64,000 bases of DNA from Comamonas sp. (GCF_009360615.1 NZ_SPEY01000086.1:1-64000); one strand, 5' to 3'; counted from the stretch's first letter, positions 1 through 9,352 are shown. Notes: generated by a model not told the origin, from the sequence alone. Program-made: numbers and translations.

Positions 1-106
1 GCTGGGCAATGCGCTCGCGGATGGTGGCGGCGTCATACACCCACAGCGGCGTGCCGTACTGGTCGGCCAGGTTCCAGAGCTGTGCAGGAGAGAAGGGATT
101 TGCCAT
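1..106 (-). CDS. lysA: Diaminopimelate decarboxylase, N-terminal fragment
   Basis: Only the first 35 codons are in the window; the gene continues beyond base 1. The peptide carries the family's start: an LWxLADQYGTPLWVYD stretch followed by an IRERIAQ helix, which is the beginning of the PLP-barrel fold of group IV decarboxylases. LysA converts meso-diaminopimelate to lysine in the cytoplasm, the last step of lysine synthesis. The ATG at 106 has an AAGAGA ribosome-binding site about 9 bases upstream. The gene is divergent from a LysR-type regulator, the same layout as lysA-lysR in enterobacteria. The call rests on a short fragment, so other PLP-barrel decarboxylases remain possible. Confidence 0.75.
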   Translation of the reverse strand, partial: MANPFSPAQLWNLADQYGTPLWVYDAATIRERIAQ

Positions 107-212
107 GGGCGGTCTCTTGAAGGTAAAGGTTGCGCGCATCATGCATTCGGGATGCCTATCCAGTCCAATCGCATGATTTATGAAGATCATTCAATATTGA
201 TATGCTTTGCGC

Positions 213-1139
213 ATGACCGATTCAGAAGCCTCCTCGCGCATCACCCATCGCCACATCGAAGTGTTCCGGGCCGTCATGACGGCCGGCAGCGTCACGGGCG
301 CAGCGCAGCTGCTCTACACCTCGCAGCCCACGGTAAGCCGCGAGCTGGCGCGCATGGAGCAACTGCTGGGCTATGCGCTGTTCGAGCGCGTGCAGGGCCG
401 GCTGCGTGCCAATGCGCGGGCCCTGCTGCTGTGGGACGAGGTGCGGCGCAGCTGGCAGGGTCTGGAGCGCGTGATAGACCGCGCCGTGGAGCTGGGACGC
501 CCTCAAGGCGCGAGCATCAGCGTGCTGTGCCTGCCGGCACTCAGCCACGCCTTGCTGCCAGGCGCGCTGGCACGTCTGCATGCCCGTCATGGTGCAGTGG
601 CCGTGAGCGTTAGCACGCAGGAGGCCCCCCTGCTGCAGGAATGGATGGCGGCGCAGCGCTTCGACCTGGGCCTGTCCGAGCTGGCCGATGCGCCACCGGG
701 CACGCGCAGCCAGTCCCTGCCGGCTATGGATGAAGTGGCCGTGCTGCCTGCAGGCCATCCGCTGGCGCAGAAGGCGTTGCTGAACGAGCGGGATTTCGAG
801 GATCAGTCCTTCATCAGCCTGGCGCGCGACGACCCCTATCGGGCCCAGATCGACGCGGTGTTTGCCCGCGCCGGCGTGCAGCGCCGGCTGAGCCTGGAGA
901 CCGCCAGTGCCGTGGCCGTCTGCGCCATGGTGCAGCAGGGGCTGGGTCTGGCCATCGTCAACCCGCTGACGGCGCGCGCCTGCGCCGGCCCGCAGCTGGT
1001 AGTGCGGCCGCTGGCGTTTTCGATCGCGTTTCAGGTGCATATGCTGCTTCCGTTGCACCGGCCCGCCGATGCCGGCCTGCCCTGGCTGATTGCGGCGCTG
1101 CAGCAGGAGGCGCTCAGCCTGCTGGAGAACCGGCTCTGA
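213..1139 (+). CDS. lysR: LysR-family transcriptional regulator, likely regulator of lysA
   Basis: A 308-residue protein with an N-terminal winged helix-turn-helix (about residues 13-70, containing GSVTGAAQLLYTSQPTVSRE) and a C-terminal periplasmic-binding-like effector domain, the standard LTTR layout and length. The ATG at 213 is preferred over the in-frame TTG at 207. It is divergent from lysA across about 106 bases, which by analogy with enterobacteria suggests a diaminopimelate-responsive activator of lysA. The intergenic stretch is AT-rich near 175-205 and contains ATGAAGATCATTC, a possible but unproven LysR-type site. The family call is firm; the target is inferred from position. Confidence 0.85.
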   Translation: MTDSEASSRITHRHIEVFRAVMTAGSVTGAAQLLYTSQPTVSRELARMEQLLGYALFERVQGRLRANARALLLWDEVRRSWQGLERVIDRAVELGRPQGASISVLCLPALSHALLPGALARLHARHGAVAVSVSTQEAPLLQEWMAAQRFDLGLSELADAPPGTRSQSLPAMDEVAVLPAGHPLAQKALLNERDFEDQSFISLARDDPYRAQIDAVFARAGVQRRLSLETASAVAVCAMVQQGLGLAIVNPLTARACAGPQLVVRPLAFSIAFQVHMLLPLHRPADAGLPWLIAALQQEALSLLENRL

Positions 1140-1226
1140 AGCCTCCGGGAGGGCTTTCACAAGTGAGCTTGCGCAAACTTCTATGTTGCAGTGCACAATG
1201 AAGCGCCCGAATGCAAGGAGTTACGC

Positions 1227-1598
1227 ATGCCTGAATCCGCCATCCCCCATCGCACGGCCAGCGAGCTGCTGGACATCAGCATGGCTGCGCCTCAGGTCAT
1301 CAACCACCGTCTGACGCGCATGGCGCTCAGCGGCCCGGTCCTGTCTGCGCGCGATCAGAAGGAGTTCACCCGCATGGTGGTGGAAAAGCAGGTGGCCTTC
1401 AGCCAGGCCTGGCTGACCATGGGGGCGGAAATGTTCAAGGTGCAGCAGCAGCTGTGTCTGGCCTGGATGCGCAATCCCTGGACCATGGGCCAGAAGCTTC
1501 CCGTGGCGGCCGACAAGGTGGCGGCCCGAAGTCTGGCTCCGATTCGCCGCAAGGCCGTGGCCAATGCCAGGCGCCTGTCGCAGGCCCGCCTGAAATAA
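1227..1598 (+). CDS. Phasin-family polyhydroxyalkanoate granule-associated protein
   Basis: A 123-residue protein, mostly amphipathic helix. The central part (EFTRMVVEKQVAFSQAW, then TMGAEMFKVQQQLCLAWMRNP) fits PHA granule-associated phasins, which coat intracellular polyhydroxyalkanoate granules. The ATG at 1227 has a clear AAGGAG 7 bases upstream, which settles the start against an earlier in-frame ATG at 1191. The C-terminus is basic (RRKAVANARRLSQARLK). It stands alone between the LysR gene and a convergent SulP gene. A TGTTGCAGTGCACAA stretch at 1184-1198 could be an operator; repressors of phasin genes bind TGC-rich sites, but this is only a suggestion. Confidence 0.75.
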   Translation: MPESAIPHRTASELLDISMAAPQVINHRLTRMALSGPVLSARDQKEFTRMVVEKQVAFSQAWLTMGAEMFKVQQQLCLAWMRNPWTMGQKLPVAADKVAARSLAPIRRKAVANARRLSQARLK

Positions 1599-1617
1599 GC
1601 GGCCCCAGCCGCCGGTC

Positions 1618-3099
1618 CTAGACCCTGATGCGCTCTATGAGCCTCTGGCTGGCCTCGTCCAGTCCATGGATCTCGACGCGGCAGCCATGCTGGCGCAGGC
1701 GCTCCGTCACCTTGTCCAGCGCGCCAACGGCGGTGATGTCCCAGAAATGCGCGCCGCTGACATCGATGCGGGCCTGCTTGCCGGCTGCAGCACGCACGTC
1801 GAAGGCCTCGATCAGCGCATCCGCCGAGGCAAAAAACACCTGGCCGCTCACCGTCCAGGTATAGAGATGGCCGGCAGCGTCCAGGCTGCCTGTGACCTGC
1901 AGCATATTGGCCACCTTGAAGGTGAAGAACACGCCCGAGAGCAGCACGCCGGCGACCACGCCGGCAGCCAGATTGTGGGTGGCGATGGTGATGAGCACCG
2001 TCACCAGCATCACCGAGCTGGACAGACGCGGGTGGCGCACCAGATTGCCCAGCGATTTCCAGTCAAAGGTCGAGACCGATACCATGACCATGATGGCCAC
2101 CAGGGCGATCACCGGCACCTTGGACACCCAGGGCTTGAGGGCGACCATCAGAACCAGCAGGAACACCCCGGCAAACAGGGTGGAGAGGCGACCGCGCCCG
2201 CCGTATTTCACATTGCCCACGGCCTGACCTATCATGCCGCAGCCCGCAATGCCGCCGAACAGGCTGGCCGAGACATTGGCCAGGCCCAGGCCGCTGCACT
2301 CGCGGCTCTTGTCGCTGGGCGTGCCCGTCAGGTCATCGACCACGGCTGCCGTGAGCACGGACTCCAGCAGGCCCACCATGGCAATCGCCAGGGCCGGCAG
2401 GGCGATGATGCGCAGCGTCTCCAGACTCGCGGGGATTTCGGGCAGCGCGAACAGCGGCAGGCTGTCCGGCAGATGACCCAGATCGGCCACGGTCTTGAGC
2501 GGCAGCCCCGTGAAATGGCCCAGCAGCGTCAGCACCAGCACGCAGATCAGTGGTGAGGGAATGGCGCTCAGCGCCCCGAGCTGCAGTCTCTGCCCCAGCC
2601 AGGGCAGGCCGTAGATCAGGGCCAGACCCAGGGCCAGCATGACCCAGGTGGCGCCATTGGCGCCATGCAGGTGCGGCAGCTGGGCGGAAAAGATCAGAAT
2701 GGCCAGCGCGTTGACAAAACCCGTGCGCACCGAGCTGGAGACAAAGCGCACCAGGCTGCCCATCCTGCACAGGCCGAAGGCGATCTGCATGGCACCTGCC
2801 AGCAGGCCTGCGGCCAGCAGGTATTGCAGGCCATGGGAAGCGACCAGCGGTGCCGCCACCAGGGCCACGGAACCGGCTGCTGCCGAAACCATGGCCGGGC
2901 GCGCACCGAACACGGCAATCACGATGCTGATGATGAAGGAGGCGTACAGTCCCACGGCCGGGTCCACGCCGGCGACAAAGGAAAAGGCAATGACCTCTGG
3001 AATCAGCGCAAACGTGGCGACGGCGCCGGCCAGAAGCTCGCGCGGTACGCTGGGCGCCCACTCGGCGCGCCATCGGCTCGGGGAAAAGGTGGAATTCAT
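1618..3099 (-). CDS. SulP-family inorganic anion transporter with STAS domain
   Basis: 493 residues. Roughly residues 15-390 form the hydrophobic SulP core with about 10-12 membrane segments, including the family-typical ALIPEVIAFSFVAGVDPAVG near the N-terminus and GGIAGCGMIGQAVGNVKYGGRGRLS in the middle. The last ~95 residues are a cytoplasmic STAS domain (ARIDVSGAHFWDITAVGALD). Members carry sulfate, bicarbonate or carboxylates across the inner membrane; the substrate cannot be read from the sequence. It follows a MaoC-like gene on the same strand, separated by 91 bases holding a strong hairpin, so it probably has its own promoter. Confidence 0.9.
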   Translation of the reverse strand: MNSTFSPSRWRAEWAPSVPRELLAGAVATFALIPEVIAFSFVAGVDPAVGLYASFIISIVIAVFGARPAMVSAAAGSVALVAAPLVASHGLQYLLAAGLLAGAMQIAFGLCRMGSLVRFVSSSVRTGFVNALAILIFSAQLPHLHGANGATWVMLALGLALIYGLPWLGQRLQLGALSAIPSPLICVLVLTLLGHFTGLPLKTVADLGHLPDSLPLFALPEIPASLETLRIIALPALAIAMVGLLESVLTAAVVDDLTGTPSDKSRECSGLGLANVSASLFGGIAGCGMIGQAVGNVKYGGRGRLSTLFAGVFLLVLMVALKPWVSKVPVIALVAIMVMVSVSTFDWKSLGNLVRHPRLSSSVMLVTVLITIATHNLAAGVVAGVLLSGVFFTFKVANMLQVTGSLDAAGHLYTWTVSGQVFFASADALIEAFDVRAAAGKQARIDVSGAHFWDITAVGALDKVTERLRQHGCRVEIHGLDEASQRLIERIRV

Positions 3100-3118
3100 A
3101 TCGCAGCAGCAAGTGATG

Positions 3119-3143
3119 CGCGGCCTGTGCAGGGCAGGCCGCG
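3119..3143. terminator. Hairpin between maoC-like and sulP genes
   Basis: A 9-bp perfect stem (CGCGGCCTG pairing with CAGGCCGCG) closes a 7-base loop. It lies 20 bases upstream of the sulP start and 48 bases beyond the stop codon of the upstream MaoC-like gene on the same (minus) strand. There is no T-run, so it is either a weak terminator for the upstream gene or a 5' leader hairpin of sulP. Confidence 0.45.
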
Positions 3144-3190
3144 CCGGTGGGCGATGTTAAGCAGTGCCCGGGACTTTTGCTGCAAGAGGG

Positions 3191-3640
3191 TCAGGACGGA
3201 CGCCGGAAGCACACCATCCGGGGCCTGAAGCGCTGCAGCACCTCGCCGCGCTGGTTTCTGGTGTGCGCCAGCACGCGCACCAGGGCACGGTTGGGTTTGG
3301 ACTGGGAGGGAATGATCTCCACGATCTCGGACTCCACCTGCAGCACGTCGCCGGGGCGCGTGGGCTGGGGCCAGGCCAGCTCTTCCATGCCGCCGCCGAT
3401 CACGCCGTCGGCCAGCGGAATGCTCTGCGTCACCAGCAGCATGCTGATGGAGGCCGTATGCCAGCCGCTGGCCGCCAGGCCCTGGAAGAAGGTGTGCTTG
3501 GCCGCTTCGGGGTCAAGGTGAAAGACCTGGGGATCGAACTGCCTGGCATACGCAATGATCTGCGCTTCATCCAGGGGATAGCCCTCGCTGACAAACTTCT
3601 GGCCCACGTACAGATCATCGAGATACAGCTTTGTGCTCAT
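3191..3640 (-). CDS. MaoC-like hot-dog fold acyl dehydratase
   Basis: 149 residues, one MaoC-type hot-dog domain. The N-terminal YVGQKFVSEGYPLDEAQIIAYARQFDPQ followed by a GW(H)T-type segment matches enoyl-CoA hydratase-like MaoC proteins, where an Asp/His pair after the FDPQ region hydrates trans-2-enoyl-CoA. The ATG at 3640 has a good AAAGGGG ribosome-binding site. It is divergent from a small unknown gene. The exact substrate is not predictable; proteins of this length in the family act on short-chain acyl-CoA in fatty acid or PHA metabolism. Confidence 0.8.
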   Translation of the reverse strand: MSTKLYLDDLYVGQKFVSEGYPLDEAQIIAYARQFDPQVFHLDPEAAKHTFFQGLAASGWHTASISMLLVTQSIPLADGVIGGGMEELAWPQPTRPGDVLQVESEIVEIIPSQSKPNRALVRVLAHTRNQRGEVLQRFRPRMVCFRRPS

Positions 3641-3742
3641 TGGCGTCCCCTTTCATGCCGGTGTGTATGGAGTGGGTGACAGTATGCGCGGCCGCGTTCG
3701 GGGCCGCTGTTGCCAAGGTGCCAGAGCGCTATGCTTGGGCGC

Positions 3743-4144
3743 ATGAATGTCGAGTTTGAAGATTCCGAGATTGCGGCAATCAGCCGGCAGGACGGCGCGC
3801 TGCAGATCCGCTTTTCCGCAGCCCGTGTGCTTGACGGTGACCGAGCCGGTGCCGGGGAGGGGCTGTGGCAGCCGTTGCTATTGATATGCAAGCACATTGC
3901 GCAGACTGACAAGGCTTCAGAGGCTGATTTGACTCCAGTCCTGGCCGCCGTGGGCCGTGTCCGGCAAGCACAACTGCATGTCGCCGGGCAGCGTCTGCGC
4001 CGCCTGCCCCTGCCTTTTGCCAGCGATGCGGGTTTTGTGCTGGAGCTGGAAATGGGCGACGGCCTGTTTTGCCGGCTCAAGGGGCAGGGACTTGCGCTGC
4101 AGGCTTTGCCCGGTCAGTCGTCTGTGGACTCCTACCAGTGCTGA
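3743..4144 (+). CDS. Hypothetical protein with repeat-derived middle segment
   Basis: 133 residues, not recognised. The start (MNVEFEDSEIAAISRQDGAL) and end (LRRLPLPFASDAGFVLELEM) look like a small beta-rich domain, so it is likely a real gene. Bases 3876-3935, encoding about LLLICKHIAQTDKASEADLT, differ in composition from the rest and resemble the short dispersed element listed separately. The reading frame stays open through it, which suggests insertion without destroying the gene. There is no clear ribosome-binding site, and an upstream in-frame TTG at 3710 is possible. It is convergent with panC across a long hairpin. Confidence 0.55.
   Translation: MNVEFEDSEIAAISRQDGALQIRFSAARVLDGDRAGAGEGLWQPLLLICKHIAQTDKASEADLTPVLAAVGRVRQAQLHVAGQRLRRLPLPFASDAGFVLELEMGDGLFCRLKGQGLALQALPGQSSVDSYQC
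3876..3935 (+). repeat. Short dispersed element, copy inside a coding region
   Basis: Bases around GCTATTGATATGCAAGC followed by GACAAGGCTTCAGAGGC and GATTTGACT. The pattern (ATAG or ATAT with GC, then a TAAGG-like block, a GAGGC block and a TTTGA end) resembles the AT-richer elements at 11417 and 17831 and, inverted, at 47496. The match is degenerate and judged by eye; I associate this style of element with Comamonadaceae genomes. Confidence 0.35.
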
Positions 4145-4202
4145 TGGCGCTCCTTGCCTCTGTCTTGTTCTTGACGCTGGACACCGACGCGGCCGGAATC
4201 AG

Positions 4203-4241
4203 AGGCACGGGGCAAGGGGCAGCTGCCCTTGCCCCGTGCCT
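4203..4241. terminator. Long hairpin between convergent genes
   Basis: A 16-bp perfect stem (4203-4218 with 4226-4241; first arm begins AGGCACGGGGCAAGGG) with a 7-base loop. It lies between the 3' ends of the hypothetical gene and panC, so it can serve both strands. Neither side has a T-run, so it may act as an RNA 3'-end stabiliser or depend on Rho. Confidence 0.65.
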
Positions 4242-4258
4242 AAGAGGGATACGGAATC

Positions 4259-5101
<843 letters not shown>

Positions 5102-5138
5102 TCAAACAGTGCAGGGGAACGAAAACAAAGGCCCGGGT

Positions 5139-6008
5139 TCACCAGGCGTGCAGGGCATTGTCGGGGAAGCTGCCGTTCTTGACGGCCTGCACATAGGCCT
5201 CCATGGCGCCCTTGACGCTGCCTGCATCGGCCATGAAGTTGTGCACGAATTTGGCCATCTTGCCCAGGTTCACGCCCAGCATGTCGTGCAGCACCAGAAC
5301 CTGGCCGGCCGTGCCGTTGCCTGCGCCAATGCCGATGGTGTGGCACAGCGGCAGCTCCTCGGTCAGCTGGGCGGAGAGGGCGGCGGGCACCATCTCCAGC
5401 ACCAGCATGGCGGCACCGGCGTCCTGCAGCTCCAGTGCATGCCTGCGCAGCGTGGCCGCAGCCTGCTCGTCCTTGCCCTGGACGCGGTAGCCGCCCAGGG
5501 CATGCACGGTCTGCGGCGTCAGTCCCAGGTGGGCGCAGACGGGCACGCCGCGGTCGACGAGAAAACGCACGGTGGGAGCCGTCCAGCCGCCACCTTCGAG
5601 CTTGACCATATGGGCACCGGCCTGCATCAGCTGGCAGGCGCTGCGCATGGCCTGTTCGGGACTTTCCGCATAGCTGCCGTAGGGCATGTCGGCAATCACC
5701 CAGGCCGTGGCCTGGGCCCGGTGCAGGCCGCGCGTGACGCTGGCCGTGTGATAGGCCATATCCTGAAGCGTCACCCCCACCGTGCTGTGCAGGCCCTGGC
5801 ACACCATGCCCAGCGAGTCGCCGACGAGAATGCACTCCACACCGGCCGCATCTGCCACGGCGGCAAAGGTGGCGTCGTAGGCGGTCAGCATGGTGATTTT
5901 TTCACCGGCAGCACGCATCTGGGCCAGGCGCGGCAGGCTGACGGGGCGGCGCTGGGGCTGGGGCGAAGAGGGGGGGATGGTGCCGTAAGGCGTGCCGGTA
6001 GCGGTCAT
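5139..6008 (-). CDS. panB: 3-methyl-2-oxobutanoate hydroxymethyltransferase
   Basis: 289 residues. PanB transfers a hydroxymethyl group from methylene-tetrahydrofolate to ketoisovalerate, giving ketopantoate, the first committed step toward pantothenate. The TIM-barrel signatures are present: [19 protein letters not shown] near residue 40, [11 protein letters not shown] with the metal-binding Asp, and [11 protein letters not shown] with the second metal site. About 25 proline- and serine-rich residues precede the core. The ATG at 6008 has AGGAGA 7 bases upstream. First gene of the panB-panC operon, divergent from a Crp/Fnr-type gene. Confidence 0.97.
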   Translation of the reverse strand: MTATGTPYGTIPPSSPQPQRRPVSLPRLAQMRAAGEKITMLTAYDATFAAVADAAGVECILVGDSLGMVCQGLHSTVGVTLQDMAYHTASVTRGLHRAQATAWVIADMPYGSYAESPEQAMRSACQLMQAGAHMVKLEGGGWTAPTVRFLVDRGVPVCAHLGLTPQTVHALGGYRVQGKDEQAAATLRRHALELQDAGAAMLVLEMVPAALSAQLTEELPLCHTIGIGAGNGTAGQVLVLHDMLGVNLGKMAKFVHNFMADAGSVKGAMEAYVQAVKNGSFPDNALHAW

Positions 6009-6131
6009 GAGCTGTCTCCTGTGGGGTCTGTGGCCTGGCCGAGCCGAAAAAGCCTGCAGGCAATTTTGCCCGCGAGTCTATGCGATGCTGCGATGCAGCG
6101 CCACGTCAAAAAGGGCTAGGGCTGCGGTCGT

Positions 6132-6147
6132 CCGCATTACTATGCGG
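6132..6147. promoter_or_regulatory. Palindrome overlapping a -10-like sequence
   Basis: CCGCAT-TACT-ATGCGG is a perfect 6-4-6 inverted repeat and contains TACTAT, a good -10 hexamer for the plus-strand Crp/Fnr-type gene starting 65 bases further on. An operator in this position would suit repression or self-control. No clear -35 was seen. Confidence 0.35.
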
Positions 6148-6211
6148 TGGGCCCAGCGTTGCCCGGCCCTGCGTTGACTGCGCTTTCACCTCTATTTGCA
6201 CAAGGTTGTTC

Positions 6212-6946
6212 ATGTCCATGCCCGAGTCCCTGCAGCCTTCGGTTCCCGTGCCCGTGTCAGCCGTGGCCTGGCAGGGACTGCGCAGCGTGAGCTGGCTGGA
6301 GTCGCTGTCCGACGAGAGGTTGTCCGTGCTGGCGGGCCAATGCCAGTGGCACCGGCTGGAGGCCGGGCAGGTGCTGCACGGAGCCTACACCGATCAGCGC
6401 ATGTACATGCTGATCAGCGGCCAGCTCAGTGTCGGCAGCTACAGCGCCAGCGGACGGGCCATGATTCTGGGGTATCTGGAGCCCGGCTACTTTTTTGGCG
6501 CCTTCGCGCCGCAGCCGCCGGTCAAGCATGTCTCCGTGCAGGTGCAGGCCACGCATGAGAGCCTGGTGGCGTCGCTGTCGAATGCCGAGCTCGAAGAACT
6601 GATCATGAGCGATGTTCTGGTCATGCGGGCCGTGGTCCAGCGTCTCAGCGAACTGGCGGGGATACTGGCGCGGCGTGTGGTCAGCCTGGGAACCCTCTCG
6701 GTGCGTGGTCGCCTGCATGCCCAGTTGCTGGAGCGCGCCGAAATGGCGGGAATCGAGAACGACGAGGCACTGCTGTCGCCAGCCCCGCGCCAGAACGATC
6801 TGGCCCTGATGCTGGGAACCAGCCGCGAAGAGGTGGCCCGCGAGATGTCGCGGCTCACGCGTCTGGGTCTGCTCCGGCGCGAAGGACGCAATCTGCGTCT
6901 TTGCCGCGTCGATGGCTTGCGGCTTCTGCTCGAGGAAGCCCATTGA
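6212..6946 (+). CDS. Crp/Fnr-family transcriptional regulator
   Basis: 244 residues: a cyclic-nucleotide-binding-like beta barrel (about 25-140; DQRMYMLISGQLSVGSYSASGR is the central jelly-roll part), a long dimerisation helix (DVLVMRAVVQRLSELAGILARR) and a C-terminal winged helix-turn-helix (NDLALMLGTSREEVAREMSRL). The canonical cAMP-contact residues are not obvious and there is no N-terminal Cys cluster, so it is neither a typical Crp nor an oxygen-sensing Fnr. The ATG at 6212 has an AAGG site. It may control the divergent panBC genes, but only position supports that. Confidence 0.85.
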   Translation: MSMPESLQPSVPVPVSAVAWQGLRSVSWLESLSDERLSVLAGQCQWHRLEAGQVLHGAYTDQRMYMLISGQLSVGSYSASGRAMILGYLEPGYFFGAFAPQPPVKHVSVQVQATHESLVASLSNAELEELIMSDVLVMRAVVQRLSELAGILARRVVSLGTLSVRGRLHAQLLERAEMAGIENDEALLSPAPRQNDLALMLGTSREEVAREMSRLTRLGLLRREGRNLRLCRVDGLRLLLEEAH

Positions 6947-7076
6947 TTTTTTGTAATGTGGAATGATTTTTTGCGTGAGAAAACGCACAGACGTTCGGTG
7001 GGGCCCGGTGCATAGTTCAGCCGTGCTGCAGCACGGCAGGTTCTATTCCCGCTGCTGGGCCGTTGAAAGGATTGAA

Positions 7077-7376
7077 ATGCGCTCCCTCACCCGTTTGTTG
7101 ACTGCCGCCGTGCTGACCGCCAGTGCCGCCGCAGCCATGGCTCAAGACCTCCCCCAAACTTCCGTAACTCCCAGCAAAAGTCGTGCCGAAGTGATGGCCG
7201 ACCTCGAGATGTACCAACGCGCGGGCCTGGGCTATATGCCCACGCCCGCAGCCTATGTCGAGACCGAATTCAGCAGCGAATACCGCAAGGCCTATGCCGA
7301 ATACCAGCGTCTGCTGGCCAGCCCGGCCTATACGGCAGCCGTGGCCAAGTACCAGTCGCAGCTGGGCGGCCAGTAA
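7077..7376 (+). CDS. DUF4148-type small exported protein
   Basis: 99 residues with a clear Sec signal peptide (MRSLTRLLTAAVLTASAAAAMA, cleavage after AMA). The mature part (SRAEVMADLEMYQRAGLG and PAYTAAVAKYQSQLG) matches DUF4148, a family of small periplasmic proteins common in Burkholderiales whose role is unknown. The ATG at 7077 has GAAAGG 6 bases upstream. A strong intrinsic terminator follows the gene, consistent with a well-transcribed single-gene unit. Confidence 0.8.
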   Translation: MRSLTRLLTAAVLTASAAAAMAQDLPQTSVTPSKSRAEVMADLEMYQRAGLGYMPTPAAYVETEFSSEYRKAYAEYQRLLASPAYTAAVAKYQSQLGGQ

Positions 7377-7422
7377 CGGGGTTCTCTCTTAGCCATCCGA
7401 CAGAGGTGGCCCATTGGTGGAT

Positions 7423-7455
7423 GCGCGCTGAGGGATTCCTTCAGCGCGTTTTTTT
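7423..7455 (+). terminator. Intrinsic terminator after DUF4148 gene
   Basis: CGCGCTGA (7424-7431) pairs with TCAGCGCG (7441-7448) over a 9-base loop, followed directly by seven T. A classic Rho-independent terminator on the plus strand. Confidence 0.9.
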
Positions 7456-7538
7456 ATGCCGGCAGCACTGGGCGGATGGATATGGCAGGTTTGATAGCAT
7501 TGAGCGTATGTCGATAGTGCGCTTGCAGGTGATCTGAC

Positions 7539-8723
7539 TTGAGAACCGTTCTAGATTTCACCGCGCCCTGGCAGGCCGGTGCACCCCGTTTGCGGCACGG
7601 CTTCGGCGAGCCCGAGCAGATCCTGCAAGCGCATCGGCCAGAGGACGTGCCTGCCGTGCTCGAAGCCGTGCAGCAGGCGGCCGAGCAGGGTCTGTGGTGT
7701 GTGGGCTGGCTGGCCTATGAAGCAGCCGGCGGGCTCGACCGCTCCTATGCCGAGGCCGTGCACAGGCCTGCGGCTGACCAGCCGCTGGTCTGGTTCGGTC
7801 TGCACCGTGCACCGCTGGCAGACGATGCGCAGATCCTGCCGGTGCGGACTGGGGCGATACGCTGGCAAACGGCACTCAGCCGCGAGCAGTTCGATGCCCA
7901 TGTGGCGCGCATCCATGCGGCCATCGCGGCGGGCGACTGCTATCAGATCAACTACACCGCTCCCCTGTCTGCCGAGCTGGGTGAGCCGCAGCATGGCGAT
8001 GCCGTCGCCCTGGCCCAGGCGCTCTTCGCCAGGTTGCAGCAGGCCCAGCCCGGTGGCTATGCGGCCTTGGTCGACAGCGGCGACATGCAGGTGCTGTCAC
8101 TGTCTCCGGAGCTGTTTTTCGACTGGGACGGCGCGCGGATTCTGACTCGCCCCATGAAGGGAACCGCTGCGCGCGGAGAGACCCCGGACGCCGATGCCCG
8201 TGCAGCGCAAGCCATGCGCGATTCGGTCAAGGAGCGGGCCGAGAACGTGATGATTGTGGATCTGCTGCGCAACGATCTTTCCCGCATTGCCGAGCCGCAC
8301 AGCGTGAAAGTGCCCCAGCTGTTTCAGGTCCAGGCGCTGCCGGCCGTCTGGCAGATGACCTCGGATGTGGTGGCGCGCACGCGCCCGGATGTGCGGCTGG
8401 TGGACGTGTTCCGGGCGCTGTTTCCCTGCGGCTCGATCACGGGGGCTCCCAAGCGCCAGGCCATGCGCCTGATTCGCGAACTGGAGCCTGAGCCCCGTGG
8501 CGTTTACTGCGGTGCGCTGGGCGTGGTGCGGCCGGGGAGCGAGCCCGGGCGCATTCACGCCAGTTTCAATGTTCCCATTCGCACCGTGGTTCTCCGGAAT
8601 GGGCACCTGCGCTGCGGCATAGGCAGCGGCATCACGTCCAGCGCCAATGCGGCCGATGAATGGATGGAATGGCAACACAAGCAGGCTTTCCTGAAGGTGC
8701 TTGAGCGAGGCGTTGGCGTATGA
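7539..8723 (+). CDS. pabB: Aminodeoxychorismate synthase component I
   Basis: 394 residues. The chorismate-utilising domain (about 120-385) has the family signatures IAAGDCYQINYT, LSLSPELFF, TRPMKGTAARG, ENVMIVDLLRNDLSR, LFPCGSITGAPK and CGIGSGITS. PabB turns chorismate plus ammonia into 4-amino-4-deoxychorismate for folate. The glutamine amidotransferase partner is not in the window. The likely start is TTG at 7539, with AGGTG about 8 bases upstream; no in-frame ATG or GTG fits better. It overlaps pabC by 4 bases (ATGA), so the two steps of p-aminobenzoate synthesis are translationally coupled. Confidence 0.92.
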   Translation: MRTVLDFTAPWQAGAPRLRHGFGEPEQILQAHRPEDVPAVLEAVQQAAEQGLWCVGWLAYEAAGGLDRSYAEAVHRPAADQPLVWFGLHRAPLADDAQILPVRTGAIRWQTALSREQFDAHVARIHAAIAAGDCYQINYTAPLSAELGEPQHGDAVALAQALFARLQQAQPGGYAALVDSGDMQVLSLSPELFFDWDGARILTRPMKGTAARGETPDADARAAQAMRDSVKERAENVMIVDLLRNDLSRIAEPHSVKVPQLFQVQALPAVWQMTSDVVARTRPDVRLVDVFRALFPCGSITGAPKRQAMRLIRELEPEPRGVYCGALGVVRPGSEPGRIHASFNVPIRTVVLRNGHLRCGIGSGITSSANAADEWMEWQHKQAFLKVLERGVGV

Positions 8724-9352
8724 ACACGAATCTGGAAATCCTTGAGACCCTGGCGCTCAAGGACGGCCGCTGGCAGAACTGGGCTTTGCACTGGGCCCGT
8801 TTGCAGATCACGGCGCAGCATTTTCGCTATCCGCTGATGCAGATGCAGCTGGAGTCCGATATGGAGCGCATGGCGCGACAGACCCATTCCATGGGCGACT
8901 GGCGTGTGCGGCTGGCGCTGTCGGCCACGGGGGACGTGCAGATCACGGCCGAGCCCCTGCCGCCCAATGCCGGGCCTGTCGCGCTGCGGCTGGCGCATCG
9001 GCCCATCGCCAATGCGGTGGCGTACAGCGATGTGGTGCGTTTCAAAACCTCGGTACGTCAGCATTACGACGCTTTCAAACCCCAGAGCACCGGCATTTTC
9101 GATATCGTGCTTTTCAACGAGGACGGCCAGATCACCGAAGGCACACGCGGCAATATTGCCGTGCTGCTCGATGGACGCTGGGTCACGCCGCCGCTGCAAT
9201 GCGGCTTGCTGCCGGGCGTGGGCCGGGCACTGGCCCTGTCGCAGGGCCGGCTCATAGAGCAGGTGGTGACGCTGGAGCAGGCGCGCCATGCGAGCGGCTG
9301 GGCTTTCATCAATAGCCTGCGTGGCTGGCTGGATGCTCGTTTGATCGCCTAG
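8720..9352 (+). CDS. pabC: Class IV aminotransferase, likely aminodeoxychorismate lyase
   Basis: 210 residues, somewhat short for PabC-type PLP enzymes. FKTSVRQHYDAF carries the PLP lysine region and FNEDGQITEGTRGNIAVLLDGRWVTPPL is the diagnostic class IV segment, followed by GLLPGVGRALAL. Its product should release pyruvate and p-aminobenzoate from aminodeoxychorismate. The start overlaps the pabB stop, the strongest evidence for the specific function; fused PabB-PabC proteins are common in related bacteria. Confidence 0.85.
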   Translation: MNTNLEILETLALKDGRWQNWALHWARLQITAQHFRYPLMQMQLESDMERMARQTHSMGDWRVRLALSATGDVQITAEPLPPNAGPVALRLAHRPIANAVAYSDVVRFKTSVRQHYDAFKPQSTGIFDIVLFNEDGQITEGTRGNIAVLLDGRWVTPPLQCGLLPGVGRALALSQGRLIEQVVTLEQARHASGWAFINSLRGWLDARLIA

